This document shows positions 27,161-36,593 of a stretch of DNA of 64,000 bases, piece by piece. The translations under genes and the position numbers were made by a program. The stretch is taken from contig NZ_CP017174.1 of the NCBI RefSeq assembly GCF_006402735.1, positions 2,669,001-2,733,000 on the forward strand, written 5' to 3'. The DNA comes from Myxococcus xanthus (GTDB taxonomy: Bacteria; Myxococcota; Myxococcia; Myxococcales; Myxococcaceae). Numbering within the stretch: position 1 is the stretch's first letter; each line of letters starts with the position of its first letter. The notes below the pieces were generated by a model. That model made no database searches and was not told the origin of the DNA. It was given only the letters and a program-made list of their open reading frames with translations.

Positions 27161-30100
27161 ATGAACCGCCTGGAACAGTATCTGGCCGCCGTCGAAGCCG
27201 ATCTGGTGGGCCCGGCGTGTGAACCCGATGAGCGCCTTGAGAAGGCGCGACCCTCCGACCGTTATCTGACGGGCATCCTCTTCCCGGAGCAGACGGAGGA
27301 TCTCAGCGCCGAGACCTCTGCCGAGGAGGACGACGACCGGGACGAGACCACGGATGATGATCTTGGGCTCGACATCCCCGTGGCAATGAATGCCATGCGG
27401 CGGCCGGCATCCCTAGGGATCTCGTTCTGCATTCGCGGCAATCGCATCCGCCTGGAGGCCACCGCCGCACGCTACGTGAGGCGTTGGCTCTTGGCGGGGC
27501 AGGTTGTCCGCGAGGATCAGGGGCGGAGCAAGGAGTGCTGGATACGAGAGCCGCTGTCCTTCTCCCGGGACCTTGAGCTTCAAGAGGGGCTGTCTCAGGT
27601 GGAGGCAATCACGGGGCTGTGCTGGTGGGTACGGGTGCTCGGGCTCGGGTCCAACGTCCACCAAGTCACGGTGGTGCTGCAAAACACCCATGAATCGGTC
27701 GGGGGCCGGGTCGAGATGGAGGAGATGTCCTTCTTCCAGACCCGGTTCGAGGCGCGGGCCGGTTCGGGGGCGGAATTGTTGCCCCGTCATCCGTCGCGCC
27801 GCTGGCTCGATGACGACGGGCGCGCCAGCGCCCTCATCTACCGGAAGATGGAGGAATGGGCGGTGGGCCATACCTGCGCTGCCACCTGGGGAGAGGACGA
27901 GAGGGGCCGGTTCGTCGCCGCCACCTGGCTCCCCAGACAGCACGTGCCCTCCACGAGCGCAGATGGACACGAGCGCTTCGCCCGGGTCTCGACTGCGGTC
28001 ACCGGAAGCTCTAGCGGAGCCTTTCAAGCCGAGGCACTTGCCTCTGCGGACCCGGAGCGGCTCCAGGCTCTGCTCTCGGTCGTGCCGCGCGCCTACCGCG
28101 AGTGGATCCAGGAGCAAAGAGAGCGCCTGGGGGAACTCTCTCTGGAGGAGGAGACGCAGGCCCAGGTGCACCTGACACGCGCGGATGAGATCGCGGGCCG
28201 GATCAAAGCGGGCATCGCCTGCCTCGATGAGGATGACAATGCGCGGCGCGCCTTCCAACTCGCCCACCGAGCCATGCTCATTCAACGGCGCTGGGGGAGT
28301 TCCAATCCGAAGCTGGCGCTTGAGTGGCGTCCCTTCCAGCTGGCCTTCCAACTGCTGGGAATCCCCGGGCTGGTGCATCCCGCCGCGGAGGATGGAGCAC
28401 CTTCCCGCGAGCGACAGATCATGGACCTGCTGTGGTTCCCGACGGGCGGCGGAAAGACGGAGGCCTACCTGGGGCTCATCGCATTCCTGCTCCTCTTCCG
28501 GAGGCTGCGGGAGGGAGGCGAGCCGGATCGTGGCGCGGGGGTGGCGGCCATCATGCGCTATACCCTCCGGCTTCTGACGGTGCAGCAGTTCGAGCGCGCC
28601 TCGCGGATGGTTCTCGCATGCGAGCACCTGCGGCGCGAGGCTCATCGCGGGGGAGACGCCTCCCTGGGGGAGACGCCTTTCTCGATCGGGCTGTGGGTGG
28701 GAGGGGATGCCACGCCCAACCTGATCCAGACCGCACGAGAAAGTGAGTACGAGGCCAGGAAGGCCCGGCAGCTGACTCGCTGCCCCGCATGCCAGAATCC
28801 CGGGCTCGTCTGGGATTCACGCAGACAAGGGGACTACATCGTCGAATGCCGTGCAACTGGGTGCCCCCTCTCGGGCGCTCCGCTTCCCGTCCACACGATC
28901 GACGAGGTGATTTATCAACAGAGCCCCTCGCTGCTGATCGGAACTGTGGACAAGTTCGCGCAGATCGTCCGGAAGCAGCAGACGAGGCAGCTGTTCAGCG
29001 CGGCGAGTATTCCGCCCGAGCTGATCCTCCAGGACGAACTCCACCTCATTTCGGGCCCGCTCGGGACGGTGGTCGGGCTCTACGAAGCGGCCATCGATCA
29101 AATCTGCAGCCGGGACGGTATTCCTCCTAAAGTCGTGGGCAGCACTGCGACAATTCGCCGAGCGGAGGAGCAGGTGCGCGGACTCTTTAACCGGGAGGTC
29201 TCCCAATTCCCGCCTCCCGCCATTGACTGGGATGACTCCTGCTTCGCCGTACGGGACACGAAGGCCGCTGGACGCCTTTATGTCGGGGTGTCCACGGCGG
29301 GGCGCAGCCCTAAGTTCAGCCTGCAGGCTGTCTGCGCGGCACTGCTGCAACGGGCCGCGCCAGAAGAAGGCATCTTCCCGACCGACGCGGAGCGGGACCC
29401 CTACTGGACGCTGCTCGCGTATTTCAACTCGATGCGCGAACTGGGCGGCGCCCATGTGATGATGCTCGACGACGTCAATGACAGCATGACGGTCTACGCG
29501 CGCTCTCACGGTTGCAATACCCGTGAACGCATCGAGGAGCCGCTGGAGTTGACGAGCCGCGTCCCCTCGTCGGAGATTCCCGACACTCTCGCACGCCTTG
29601 AGAAGAGCCTGCCCCGGCAGGATGTCAGCGTGGTGCTCGCCACGAACATGATCTCAGTCGGTGTCGACATCCCACGATTGGGGCTGATGGTTATCAACGG
29701 CCAACCCAAGAGCATGGCCGAGTACATCCAGGCGAGTTCGCGTGTGGGCCGTGGCAATATTCCCGGGCTGATCGTCACCGTGTACAACGCGGGGCGGGCC
29801 CGGGATCGCTCTCACTACGAGGCGTTCCGTACGTGGCACCAGTCGCTGTATCGGGAGGTGGAGGCGACCTCGGTCACTCCCTTCGCGCCTCGCGCCCGGG
29901 ACAAGGCGCTTCATGCAGCGCTGGTGGCCCTCGCACGGCACTTGGTGCCTGGCATGGGGAATGACGCCGAGCTGACCGCTGAGCGCCGCGAGGAACTGGA
30001 GCCGTACGCCCAGGCGCTCTACGAGCGGGCAGATGCCTGCGATCCGTACGAGGCGGAGGAGACTTGGGAGCATCTCGTGACGTTGCTGGACATGTGGGAA

Positions 30101-30322
30101 GGCCGCGGGCCCTTGGGTGACTACTGGAATGATTACAAGCCGGCACAGAGCCTGCTCGTGTCCGCGGAGAAGGTCGCGGAGGTCCGCGCGACGAGCGGGA
30201 ATTGGAACCACGCCGCTCTCGCGACTCCCAATTCGATGCGTGAGGTGGAGCCGAGCGTTCGGTTCCGACTGGTCTCCGGTCTCGCGCGCACACCCACGGG
30301 GAATGAAGATGCCAACACCTAG
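27161..30322 (+). CDS. drmA-like: DrmA-like superfamily 2 helicase
   Basis: The 1053-residue protein has a Walker A FPTGGGKTEAYLGL (426-439), a motif II variant QDELHLISGPLGT (624-636) and C-terminal helicase motifs ATNMISVGVDIPR and YIQASSRVGRG (about 854-865). A zinc-binding insert is seen in CPACQNPG and ECRATGCP (near 545-570). DELH with the ISGPLGT extension and the IQASSRVGR motif are typical of DrmA of DISARM. It lacks nuclease or methylase domains. It overlaps the next gene. Antiphage function is inferred from family and pairing. Confidence 0.85.
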   Translation: MNRLEQYLAAVEADLVGPACEPDERLEKARPSDRYLTGILFPEQTEDLSAETSAEEDDDRDETTDDDLGLDIPVAMNAMRRPASLGISFCIRGNRIRLEATAARYVRRWLLAGQVVREDQGRSKECWIREPLSFSRDLELQEGLSQVEAITGLCWWVRVLGLGSNVHQVTVVLQNTHESVGGRVEMEEMSFFQTRFEARAGSGAELLPRHPSRRWLDDDGRASALIYRKMEEWAVGHTCAATWGEDERGRFVAATWLPRQHVPSTSADGHERFARVSTAVTGSSSGAFQAEALASADPERLQALLSVVPRAYREWIQEQRERLGELSLEEETQAQVHLTRADEIAGRIKAGIACLDEDDNARRAFQLAHRAMLIQRRWGSSNPKLALEWRPFQLAFQLLGIPGLVHPAAEDGAPSRERQIMDLLWFPTGGGKTEAYLGLIAFLLLFRRLREGGEPDRGAGVAAIMRYTLRLLTVQQFERASRMVLACEHLRREAHRGGDASLGETPFSIGLWVGGDATPNLIQTARESEYEARKARQLTRCPACQNPGLVWDSRRQGDYIVECRATGCPLSGAPLPVHTIDEVIYQQSPSLLIGTVDKFAQIVRKQQTRQLFSAASIPPELILQDELHLISGPLGTVVGLYEAAIDQICSRDGIPPKVVGSTATIRRAEEQVRGLFNREVSQFPPPAIDWDDSCFAVRDTKAAGRLYVGVSTAGRSPKFSLQAVCAALLQRAAPEEGIFPTDAERDPYWTLLAYFNSMRELGGAHVMMLDDVNDSMTVYARSHGCNTRERIEEPLELTSRVPSSEIPDTLARLEKSLPRQDVSVVLATNMISVGVDIPRLGLMVINGQPKSMAEYIQASSRVGRGNIPGLIVTVYNAGRARDRSHYEAFRTWHQSLYREVEATSVTPFAPRARDKALHAALVALARHLVPGMGNDAELTAERREELEPYAQALYERADACDPYEAEETWEHLVTLLDMWEGRGPLGDYWNDYKPAQSLLVSAEKVAEVRATSGNWNHAALATPNSMREVEPSVRFRLVSGLARTPTGNEDANT

Positions 30323-32213
30323 GAAAAGTAACCGTGGCCCGCGCCGGCCCATGAGGCGCGCTTCGGGGCAGGGCCCTACAGGTCCCCAGGTCCCGCAGGG
30401 CCCCCGGATCATCGGCAGCGTCCGACGCAGTCACGTGGCGAGTACCTTCGGGCCCGGAGCCGTGGTGGACTTCCGGGCGCCGGCTTCTGGCGCGCCACTC
30501 TCGGGCCTCGTCACGGGCCTAGAGGAATGGGATAGGGCCGCTCCGAACGGTCGCACAGGTTTGCTGCACTTCCAGAGAACGTACGAGCCCCGGCTGCAGC
30601 GCCTCCTCCGTGTGGGCGGGTTCCGGCTTCCTCCCGTCAAGGAGGCCGCAGACGAGTCGTGGACGGACGTGCTCCCGGTGGTGCGGTTTCCCCACTGGCT
30701 GATGTGTCCGATCTGCGAGCGCTTGGCCCCCGCCTACGAGTTTTCCTTCGACCCGAACATGCCCGAGCGTCGCTGCGCCAGTTGCTCCCGGGACGCATCT
30801 ACCACCTATGCTGTCCCGGTCCGCTTCATCGTCGCCTGTGAGAATGGGCACCTGGACGAGTTCCCCTGGACGAGGTGGATAGACTGTAAGTGCGCTTCGC
30901 CGCGGCTGGTCCTGAAGACGACGGGGGCGGGTCTCGCTGGCAAGCTCGTGCAATGCATGAATACCGACTGCTCAGGCTCGCCGCGCTCCCTTGAGGGGGC
31001 CTTCGGGAAGAGGGCCCTGTCTACACGGGGAATGTGGTGCGCAGGCAAGAGGCCCTGGCTCCCGACTGCGCCGGAGCGGGGTTGCACAATGGCCCCGCAG
31101 GTCGTCCAGCGCGGCGCGTCCAGCGTGTACTACTCTGCCATCGAGTCCTCGCTCGACATTCCCCCGTTCTCCCCGAACCTCTCCCAGGTCATCGGCCCCT
31201 ATGCCGAAGATGTGATGAAGTGCTCCCCGGAGGAATGGCCCGCTTTCATTCGCATCAATCGACTGGAGGAGAAGTCGGGGACGAGCAAGGAGGAACTCCT
31301 GCGCACCTTCGAGGAATGGCGCCAGTGGCACGAGGGCAAAGAGGCCGATGCTCCGCTGGAGTGGGCGGAGTACCGGCAGCTCAATCTGTCTGCGCAGGAG
31401 CCGGTCGACAAGGGTGAGTTCCAGACGAGACCGGAGCCCGTCCCACAGGAACTCGAGCCTTATATAGACTCCGTTGTCCTGGCACGGCGCCTGCGCGAGG
31501 TCCGTGCGCTCGTGGGCTTCAACCGGATCAAGCCGTCCTCGGGACCATTCCGGTCTGATAACAACAGCCGATTGGGATGCATCTCCGTGCAGCCCCCGAA
31601 GTGGCTTCCGGCAGTCGAGCTGCGAGGGGAGGGCATCTTCATCCGCTTCTCGGAGAATGCGCTAGAAGCCTGGGAGGGCGAGAAGGTGCGCGCGCGCGCG
31701 GGCTGGTTGGCGTCTCGCCGGACAAACCCACACGCGGAGCCCGCCGATGAGGCATTGAGGACGGGGCCGAGGTTCCTCCTGCTGCACTCGTTTGCGCACG
31801 CGCTGATGCGTCAGCTCTCCCTCACCTGTGGCTACAGCAGCGCGGCGCTACGCGAGCGCCTCTACGTCGGTAATGATCCGTATGACATGTGCGGCGTATT
31901 GATTCACACCGGAAGCGCCGACTCGGAGGGTACCCTTGGAGGACTGGTGCGACAGGGAAAGCAGGCGTTCCTTGAGAACACCATCCGGGAGATGTTGGTC
32001 TCCATGGCTTGGTGCTCCTCGGACCCGCTCTGCATCACGTGCGCAGTGACCTTGTCCTCGCCCGACAATCTCTCCGCTTGCCACGCGTGCCTCCTGGTAC
32101 CGGAGACGTCGTGCCAGCATTTTAACTTGTTACTCGATCGCGCGATGCTTGTCGGCACGCCTGAGGACCCTACGGTTGGTTATTTCAATCCTCTTCTCGC
32201 AAAGAGTTCATGA
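30309..32213 (+). CDS. drmB-like: DrmB-like DUF1998 protein
   Basis: The 634-residue product has a GSVRRSHVASTFGPGAVVD start, as in DrmB. It has a zinc ribbon (CPIC near residue 133 and CASC near 157), ACENGHLDEFPW and further cysteines, and a C-terminal DUF1998 domain: FLLLHSFAHALMRQL, then CSSDPLC and NLSACHACLLVPETSC, ending with an NLLLDR helix. DUF1998 proteins partner SF2 helicases in DISARM and related antiphage systems. Start at 30309 is chosen for GGGGA six bases upstream; an ATG at 30303 is possible. It overlaps the drmA-like end by 14 bases. Confidence 0.85.
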   Translation: MPTPRKSNRGPRRPMRRASGQGPTGPQVPQGPRIIGSVRRSHVASTFGPGAVVDFRAPASGAPLSGLVTGLEEWDRAAPNGRTGLLHFQRTYEPRLQRLLRVGGFRLPPVKEAADESWTDVLPVVRFPHWLMCPICERLAPAYEFSFDPNMPERRCASCSRDASTTYAVPVRFIVACENGHLDEFPWTRWIDCKCASPRLVLKTTGAGLAGKLVQCMNTDCSGSPRSLEGAFGKRALSTRGMWCAGKRPWLPTAPERGCTMAPQVVQRGASSVYYSAIESSLDIPPFSPNLSQVIGPYAEDVMKCSPEEWPAFIRINRLEEKSGTSKEELLRTFEEWRQWHEGKEADAPLEWAEYRQLNLSAQEPVDKGEFQTRPEPVPQELEPYIDSVVLARRLREVRALVGFNRIKPSSGPFRSDNNSRLGCISVQPPKWLPAVELRGEGIFIRFSENALEAWEGEKVRARAGWLASRRTNPHAEPADEALRTGPRFLLLHSFAHALMRQLSLTCGYSSAALRERLYVGNDPYDMCGVLIHTGSADSEGTLGGLVRQGKQAFLENTIREMLVSMAWCSSDPLCITCAVTLSSPDNLSACHACLLVPETSCQHFNLLLDRAMLVGTPEDPTVGYFNPLLAKSS

Positions 32214-32259
32214 TGTGTTCGTGACGTCGCCGAGCCATGCGCTTCCCGAGGGCCACATC

Positions 32260-32546
32260 AGATATCGCTTCATTGAGGTGCTGGTGGGCGACGCACCTGC
32301 GCCGCCCGGGCCTCGGCGTAGTGCATCCGCTCGTCATGGCTTTCAATGTAGGTGACGGCCTCGTGAACAGGTCGTGCATCGCCCACCACCACGTCGCGCT
32401 TGTCCGATGCGTGCAACTGATTGGCAATGCGCCAGACGGTTCCCGTCTGGGTGAGCAGCGCAAGCTCCCCCACCGCATGCGAGACGTCCTCGAAGCTGCT
32501 GCGGCCGTAGGGCCGCCGGTGCAGGACCCGCGCGCCGGCCTACGCC
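32260..32546 (-). pseudogene. Transposase remnant (ISKra4-like, C-terminal part)
   Basis: Without a proper start, the minus strand encodes RRPYGRSSFEDVSHAVGEL followed by VWRIANQLHASDKRD and VHEAVTYIESHDERMHYAEA. It is on the same strand as the fragment at 37104-37558, and the IS3 element lies exactly between them. I infer that the two are the split and internally deleted remains of one transposase; the family assignment to ISKra4 is tentative. It is bounded on the left by the drmB-like stop after about 50 bases. Confidence 0.45.
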
Positions 32547-32616
32547 TCGCGCGAGGTACCCCCTTTGAGCCTCGCCCGCTTCCGTGGACACCCCCGATGT
32601 GATGGAAGGGTGTTCG

Positions 32617-32928
32617 ATGTCGGAGCGCGAGAAGAAGAGACGGCAGCGACGTAGCTTCACCCCGGAGTTCAAGTCCGGAGCGGTGAAGTTGGTGCTTGAG
32701 GAGGGCAAGTCCGTCGCGGAGGTGGCGCGGGACTTGGACCTGACGGAGACGGCCTTCCGTAAATGGGTAGAGCAGGCCCGGACGGACCGGGGCCAGGGCA
32801 AGCCGGGTGCTCTCACCAGCGAGGAGCGGGCGGAACTCTCCCAGCTGCGCAAACGCGTGCGGCAGCTGGAAATGGAGAAGGAGCTACTAAAAAACGCGGC
32901 GGCCTTCTTCGCGAAGGAGATGAAGTGA
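32617..32928 (+). CDS. IS3-family OrfA
   Basis: The 103-residue protein has the helix-turn-helix of IS3 OrfA (FTPEFKSGAVKLVLEEGKS, VAEVARDLDLTETAFRKWV) and a coiled-coil tail with ELSQLRKRVRQLEMEKELLK. The run CTAAAAAAC near the end is the family's frameshift site. It is intact. Its stop overlaps the GTG start of orfB (GTGA). Confidence 0.88.
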   Translation: MSEREKKRRQRRSFTPEFKSGAVKLVLEEGKSVAEVARDLDLTETAFRKWVEQARTDRGQGKPGALTSEERAELSQLRKRVRQLEMEKELLKNAAAFFAKEMK

Positions 32929-33296
32929 AGTTCCGCTTCATCCACGTGGAGAAGGCCTCCCTGTCAGTCGCATTCCTGTGCCGCCAGTTGGGCGTCTCCC
33001 GCTCCGGCTACTACGCCTGGGCGAAGCGGCCCGAGTCCCAGCGCCGACAGCGCGACCGCGAGCTGTCCGTGGAAGTGGCGGCCATTCACCAGCAAAGCCG
33101 AGGTACCTACGGCAGCCCCCGTGTCCATGCCGAACTGCGCGCTCGGGGCGCCCGAGTCTCCGCGAAGCGTGTGGCGCGTCTCATGAGGCAGGAGGGCCTG
33201 GCGGCCCGCCGGAGGCGCCCCTTCGTGCGGACCACCGACAGCAGCCACGCCCATCCGGTTGCCCCCAACGTGGTGGCCCGGGACTTCCTTCCCCGC
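32925..33296 (+). pseudogene. IS3-family OrfB, 5' part, interrupted
   Basis: The frame encodes the N-terminal OrfB region (VSRSGYYAWAKRPES, SRGTYGSPRVHAELRARG, RVARLMRQEGL) and stops short at RDFLPR, where the nested transposon begins; three codons later it hits a stop inside the transposon. It continues at 36594 in the same frame once the insertion and one copy of the 5-bp duplication are removed, giving an intact protein of 289 residues. Confidence 0.9.
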
Positions 33297-33538
33297 TGTT
33301 GCTGAGCGAAGTGGTTGATGGAGATCGCGGTCGCGACGAGCGCGCTGGTTGCCGGGAAGGGATGTTGCAGGCCGCGCGGAGTCCAGCAGCGAGCCGGATT
33401 CTGGCGCGCCACGCTGCGTGAGGTAGTCCGCGGGGCTCTGAGAGGACGGGGCGCGGCGGTGTTCGCCAGCTCGCGTGCGAGAAAGGTGACCTGGAGCGTG
33501 CGCCAACACGCTCACAGGTCGAGCGCCCCGCTCGACGT

Positions 33539-34162
33539 GTGAGAGAGAAGCGAGGCACCCAAGGAGTCGTACGGACGCGCGTCGGCGTCAAGTCCTGGGC
33601 GGCACAGATGCCGTCCGTGTCGGCGGTACGCCCGGCGAGCTGCGCCGCTTGCGGCGCGGCGAGCCGCCCTGTGGGAGCGCCTCTGGGGCTTCATGGGCAT
33701 GGCAGCCGGAGCCGCCAGGTGCGCGGGCCGCTGGACGCTGGCGCGTCGCCCGTGCTCGTAGAGCTGCGCGTGCGACGCTACCGCTGCCGTGCGTGCGGCG
33801 TGTCGCAGACGGTAGTGCCCGCGGAGGTGCTGGGCAGGAAGCTGTATTCGCTCGCGGCCATCGCCTGGGCGCTCGCCCTGTGGGGCCTCGAGTCGCTGCC
33901 GGCGGCGGCGGTGCGCAGGCGCGTGAGTCCGTGGGACGTGGTGGGGCCAGGGAGCGCTGGGCGCTGGGATGCCCTCTGCCGCTGGGCCGGGGAGGCCAGG
34001 CGCGGGACGCTCCTGTGCTGCGTGCGGCCGGCGCCCGCGGACTGGACGGCGCGAGCGGTGGCCGCACGAGCGGCGACGACAGTCGCCGCCTTTGCGCTCC
34101 CGGCGACGGGACCGCCATCGCTGTCCGCCTGTTCGTTCCGGGGAGCCGAGCGCGCTCGCTGA
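33539..34162 (+). CDS. DUF6431-like zinc-ribbon protein of the transposon
   Basis: The 207-residue frame has CAACG near residue 35 and CRACGVSQTVVP near 83, a zinc-ribbon pattern, followed by a helix LYSLAAIAWALALWGLES. I recognise the DUF6431 family, which tends to sit beside such transposase/ATPase pairs. An ATG at 33608 is a better fit for the family start than that at 33539. The C-terminal part is of low complexity. Its job in transposition is unknown; DNA-end binding is one possibility. Confidence 0.55.
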   Translation: MREKRGTQGVVRTRVGVKSWAAQMPSVSAVRPASCAACGAASRPVGAPLGLHGHGSRSRQVRGPLDAGASPVLVELRVRRYRCRACGVSQTVVPAEVLGRKLYSLAAIAWALALWGLESLPAAAVRRRVSPWDVVGPGSAGRWDALCRWAGEARRGTLLCCVRPAPADWTARAVAARAATTVAAFALPATGPPSLSACSFRGAERAR

Positions 34163-34319
34163 GGGACTTGCTCCGCAGCCATCGGCTCGCCCCGCGCAGA
34201 AGTCCGTCCCACCCGACACGCCCTGTCCTCGAAGAGCTGCCTCCGGCGGGACGGTAGGCGTCTGCTCTCCCAAGAGGCCCATGCCGGGATGAGGGGGCGG
34301 TACGGGAAGTCCGCGCAAA

Positions 34320-35681
34320 ATGAAGAGCCTCACCCCGAAGTCCCACGCCGAGGCGGTGGCGGTGTTTCGCCACGGAGTCATCGGCGCCCTCACCCAGGCG
34401 CAGATGGACCGAGGCCAGCTCGCCTCGGCGCTCGAATCCCTCGCCCAGCAGCGCTTCGTGCCGCCGGGCGCCAAGGCGAGCCACTGCTACTCGGCGGCCA
34501 CGCTCGAGCGCTGGTACTACGCGTACAAGAAGCGCGGCCTCTCAGGCCTCGCCCCGCGCGGCCGCAGCGACAAGGGCCGCGCCCAGCAGCTCTCGGCGGC
34601 CCAGCGCGAGCTGCTGCTCGACATCCGGCGGGAGTACCCGTCCGCGTCCGTGACGCTCATCCTGCGCACGCTCGTCACCGATGGCCGGCTCGAGAAGGAC
34701 GCCGTCTCGGCGACGACGGTGCGCCGCCTCTTTGCGGAAGCAGGACTCGACCGCGTCGGGATGCGCGACGGCAGCGGCACGAAGACGCGCCTGCGTTGGC
34801 AGGCCGAGCGCCCAATGGCCCTGTGGCACGCGGACGTGTGTCACGGGCCTGGACTCACCGTCGGGGGCAAGTCGCTGCCCTTGCGCATCCACGCGCTGCT
34901 GGACGACGCGAGTCGGTACGTCGTGGCGTTGGAGGCCCACCACACTGAGCGCGAGGTGGACATGCTTGGCCTCATGGTGCGCGCCCTGCGCAAGCACGGT
35001 CTGCCGGACGCTCTCTACCTGGACAATGGCGCCACGTACCGGGGCGAGACGCTCGCCACCGCGTGCGCTCGCATCGGCACGTCGCTCTTGCACGCGCGGC
35101 CCTACGACGCCCCCGCCCGCGGGAAGATGGAGCGCTTCTGGCGCACGCTGCGCGAGGGCTGCCTCGACTTCCTCGGGCCCGTCGCCTCGCTGCACGACGT
35201 CAATGTCCGCCTCTGCGCCTTCCTCGACGCGCACTACCACGTCACGTCGCACGCTGCCCTCATGGGCGCGACACCGAAAACCGTCTTCGAGGCCACGCCC
35301 CGGGCGCCCGATGGCTTCGACGAGGCGAAGCTGCGCGAGGCCCTCACCACCCGCATCCGCCGACGCGTGCGGCGCGACACCACCGTCGCTGTCGATGGTG
35401 CCGACTACGAGCTCGACGCAGGCCACCTCGCCGGGCGCCTCGTGCACCTGTGCCGCTGCCTTGTCGACCAGGGTGAGGCTCCCTGGGCCGAATTCGAGGG
35501 CAAGCGCTACACCCTCCACCCAGTCGACGCGGTGAAGAACGCGCGCCGCAAGAGGCCGCTGCGTCGGCCTCCCGTCCACGACGAGACGTACCGGCCACAC
35601 CCCGCGTTTGACCCGCCCCGCGCGCTCCTCGACCGCGCCGTCGGGCGTCCTCCTCGGCATCGCGATGCAGGTGAGTCATGA
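34320..35681 (+). CDS. DDE/rve transposase, TniA-like
   Basis: The 453-residue protein has N-terminal helix-turn-helix segments (SAATLERWYYAYKKRGL, SAQRELLLDIRREYP). An integrase-core domain follows with WHADVCHG near residue 170 (first Asp), LYLDNGATYRGE near 233 (second Asp) and RGKMERFWRTLRE near 265 (Glu). A Mu-type C-terminal beta-barrel follows. Its stop overlaps the ATPase start as ATGA (35678-35681). Intact, so the element may still be mobile. Confidence 0.85.
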   Translation: MKSLTPKSHAEAVAVFRHGVIGALTQAQMDRGQLASALESLAQQRFVPPGAKASHCYSAATLERWYYAYKKRGLSGLAPRGRSDKGRAQQLSAAQRELLLDIRREYPSASVTLILRTLVTDGRLEKDAVSATTVRRLFAEAGLDRVGMRDGSGTKTRLRWQAERPMALWHADVCHGPGLTVGGKSLPLRIHALLDDASRYVVALEAHHTEREVDMLGLMVRALRKHGLPDALYLDNGATYRGETLATACARIGTSLLHARPYDAPARGKMERFWRTLREGCLDFLGPVASLHDVNVRLCAFLDAHYHVTSHAALMGATPKTVFEATPRAPDGFDEAKLREALTTRIRRRVRRDTTVAVDGADYELDAGHLAGRLVHLCRCLVDQGEAPWAEFEGKRYTLHPVDAVKNARRKRPLRRPPVHDETYRPHPAFDPPRALLDRAVGRPPRHRDAGES

Positions 35682-36490
35682 CGCCCGCCTACGTCACCCA
35701 CTTCGGCTTCTCCGAGGCGCCCTTCTCCAAGGAGATTGCCGACGCGGACCTCTGGCTGCCGGCCTCCAAGACGGACCTCGTCGAGGAACTCTGCGAAGCC
35801 GTGCGCGAGCGGCAGAGCGTCATGCTGGTGGGCGAGCCCGGCGTCGGCAAGACGTGCGTCCTGCGCGCGCTCCGCCACCGGCTACCCCAGGCGGGCTTCC
35901 GCCTCACCTACTGTCACAACGCCACGCTGGGCCGCCGCGACTTCTACCGCCAGCTGTGTCTTGCCCTCGGGCTCACGCCGTCCGCCACCGCGGCCTCTGT
36001 CTTCTACGCCGTGTCCAGCCACGTGAAGGACCTCGGTCGCGAGCGCGTCCACCCCGTCTTCCTCCTCGATGAGGCGCACCTGCTCCACCAGGACGTGCTC
36101 GACCACCTCCACATCCTCCTGAACTACCAGTGGGACTCGAAGGCGCTCCTCTCCCTCATCCTCGTCGGCCTGCCCGAGCTCGACTCGCGGCTCGCGATGC
36201 GCCGTAACCGCAGCCTCGCCTCCCGCCTCGCACGCCGGCTCACCATCGACGCGCTTCAGCCCGATGACACCGCGGAGTACCTCCGCCTGCGCCTGAAGAA
36301 CGCGGGCTGCGAGCGAGAACTCTTCGCCTCCGACGCGATGGCGATGCTCCACGAGGCCGCCTCCGGCGCTCACCGCGACATTGACCGGCTCGCGACCACT
36401 GCGCTTCGCGAGGCCGCGCGTCGCAAGAAAAAGCTCGTCGAGCGCGACGTACTCGCACGCGTGCTCGACACCGACGCCGCCGCTCTGTAG
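35678..36490 (+). CDS. TniB/ExeA-like AAA ATPase of the transposon
   Basis: The 270-residue protein begins with the ExeA-type YVTHFGFSEAPFSKE. It has Walker A GEPGVGKT (near 51), Walker B VFLLDEAHLL (near 128) and sensor segments LILVGLPEL and LASRLARRLTI. Such ATPases choose and activate the target site for the partner transposase (as TniB, TnsC and IstB do). It is translationally coupled to the transposase. A hairpin follows nine bases after its stop. Confidence 0.85.
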   Translation: MTPAYVTHFGFSEAPFSKEIADADLWLPASKTDLVEELCEAVRERQSVMLVGEPGVGKTCVLRALRHRLPQAGFRLTYCHNATLGRRDFYRQLCLALGLTPSATAASVFYAVSSHVKDLGRERVHPVFLLDEAHLLHQDVLDHLHILLNYQWDSKALLSLILVGLPELDSRLAMRRNRSLASRLARRLTIDALQPDDTAEYLRLRLKNAGCERELFASDAMAMLHEAASGAHRDIDRLATTALREAARRKKKLVERDVLARVLDTDAAAL

Positions 36491-36498
36491 GCCGGTCC

Positions 36499-36538
36499 CA
36501 TCACCGAGCGCGCTCGCTGACGCTCGCGCTCGGTGATG
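36499..36538. terminator. Hairpin after the transposon ATPase gene
   Basis: A perfect 14-bp inverted repeat (CATCACCGAGCGCG at 36499-36512, CGCGCTCGGTGATG at 36525-36538) with a 12-base loop follows the ATPase stop. It lacks a U-rich tail, so it may be a factor-dependent terminator or shield against read-in transcription. Confidence 0.5.
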
Positions 36539-36593
36539 CCCATCAACCAGGCGGATCGCTCGTCCATCAACCAGCTCGCCTCGCAACACCCGC

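Larger units (their letters stand above)
33297..36588 (+). mobile_element. 3,292-bp three-gene transposon (DUF6431, DDE transposase, AAA ATPase)
   Basis: The ends start TGTTGC on both sides and share GGTTGATGGA about 16 bases in (21 of 26 positions match). A 5-bp duplication CCCGC flanks it (33292-33296 and 36589-36593). The right end has two copies of CATCAACCAG (36541-36550 and 36565-36574), 24 bases apart, like the repeated transposase-binding sites of Mu, Tn7 and Tn5053. Cargo is limited to three genes. TG..CA ends, 5-bp duplication and transposase plus ATPase place it with the TniA/TniB-like elements. Confidence 0.88.

Noticed and set aside
33539..34162. A defence or cargo role for the DUF6431 gene
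   Set aside because: It lies inside the transposon ends with transposase and ATPase and is better read as part of the mobility module.
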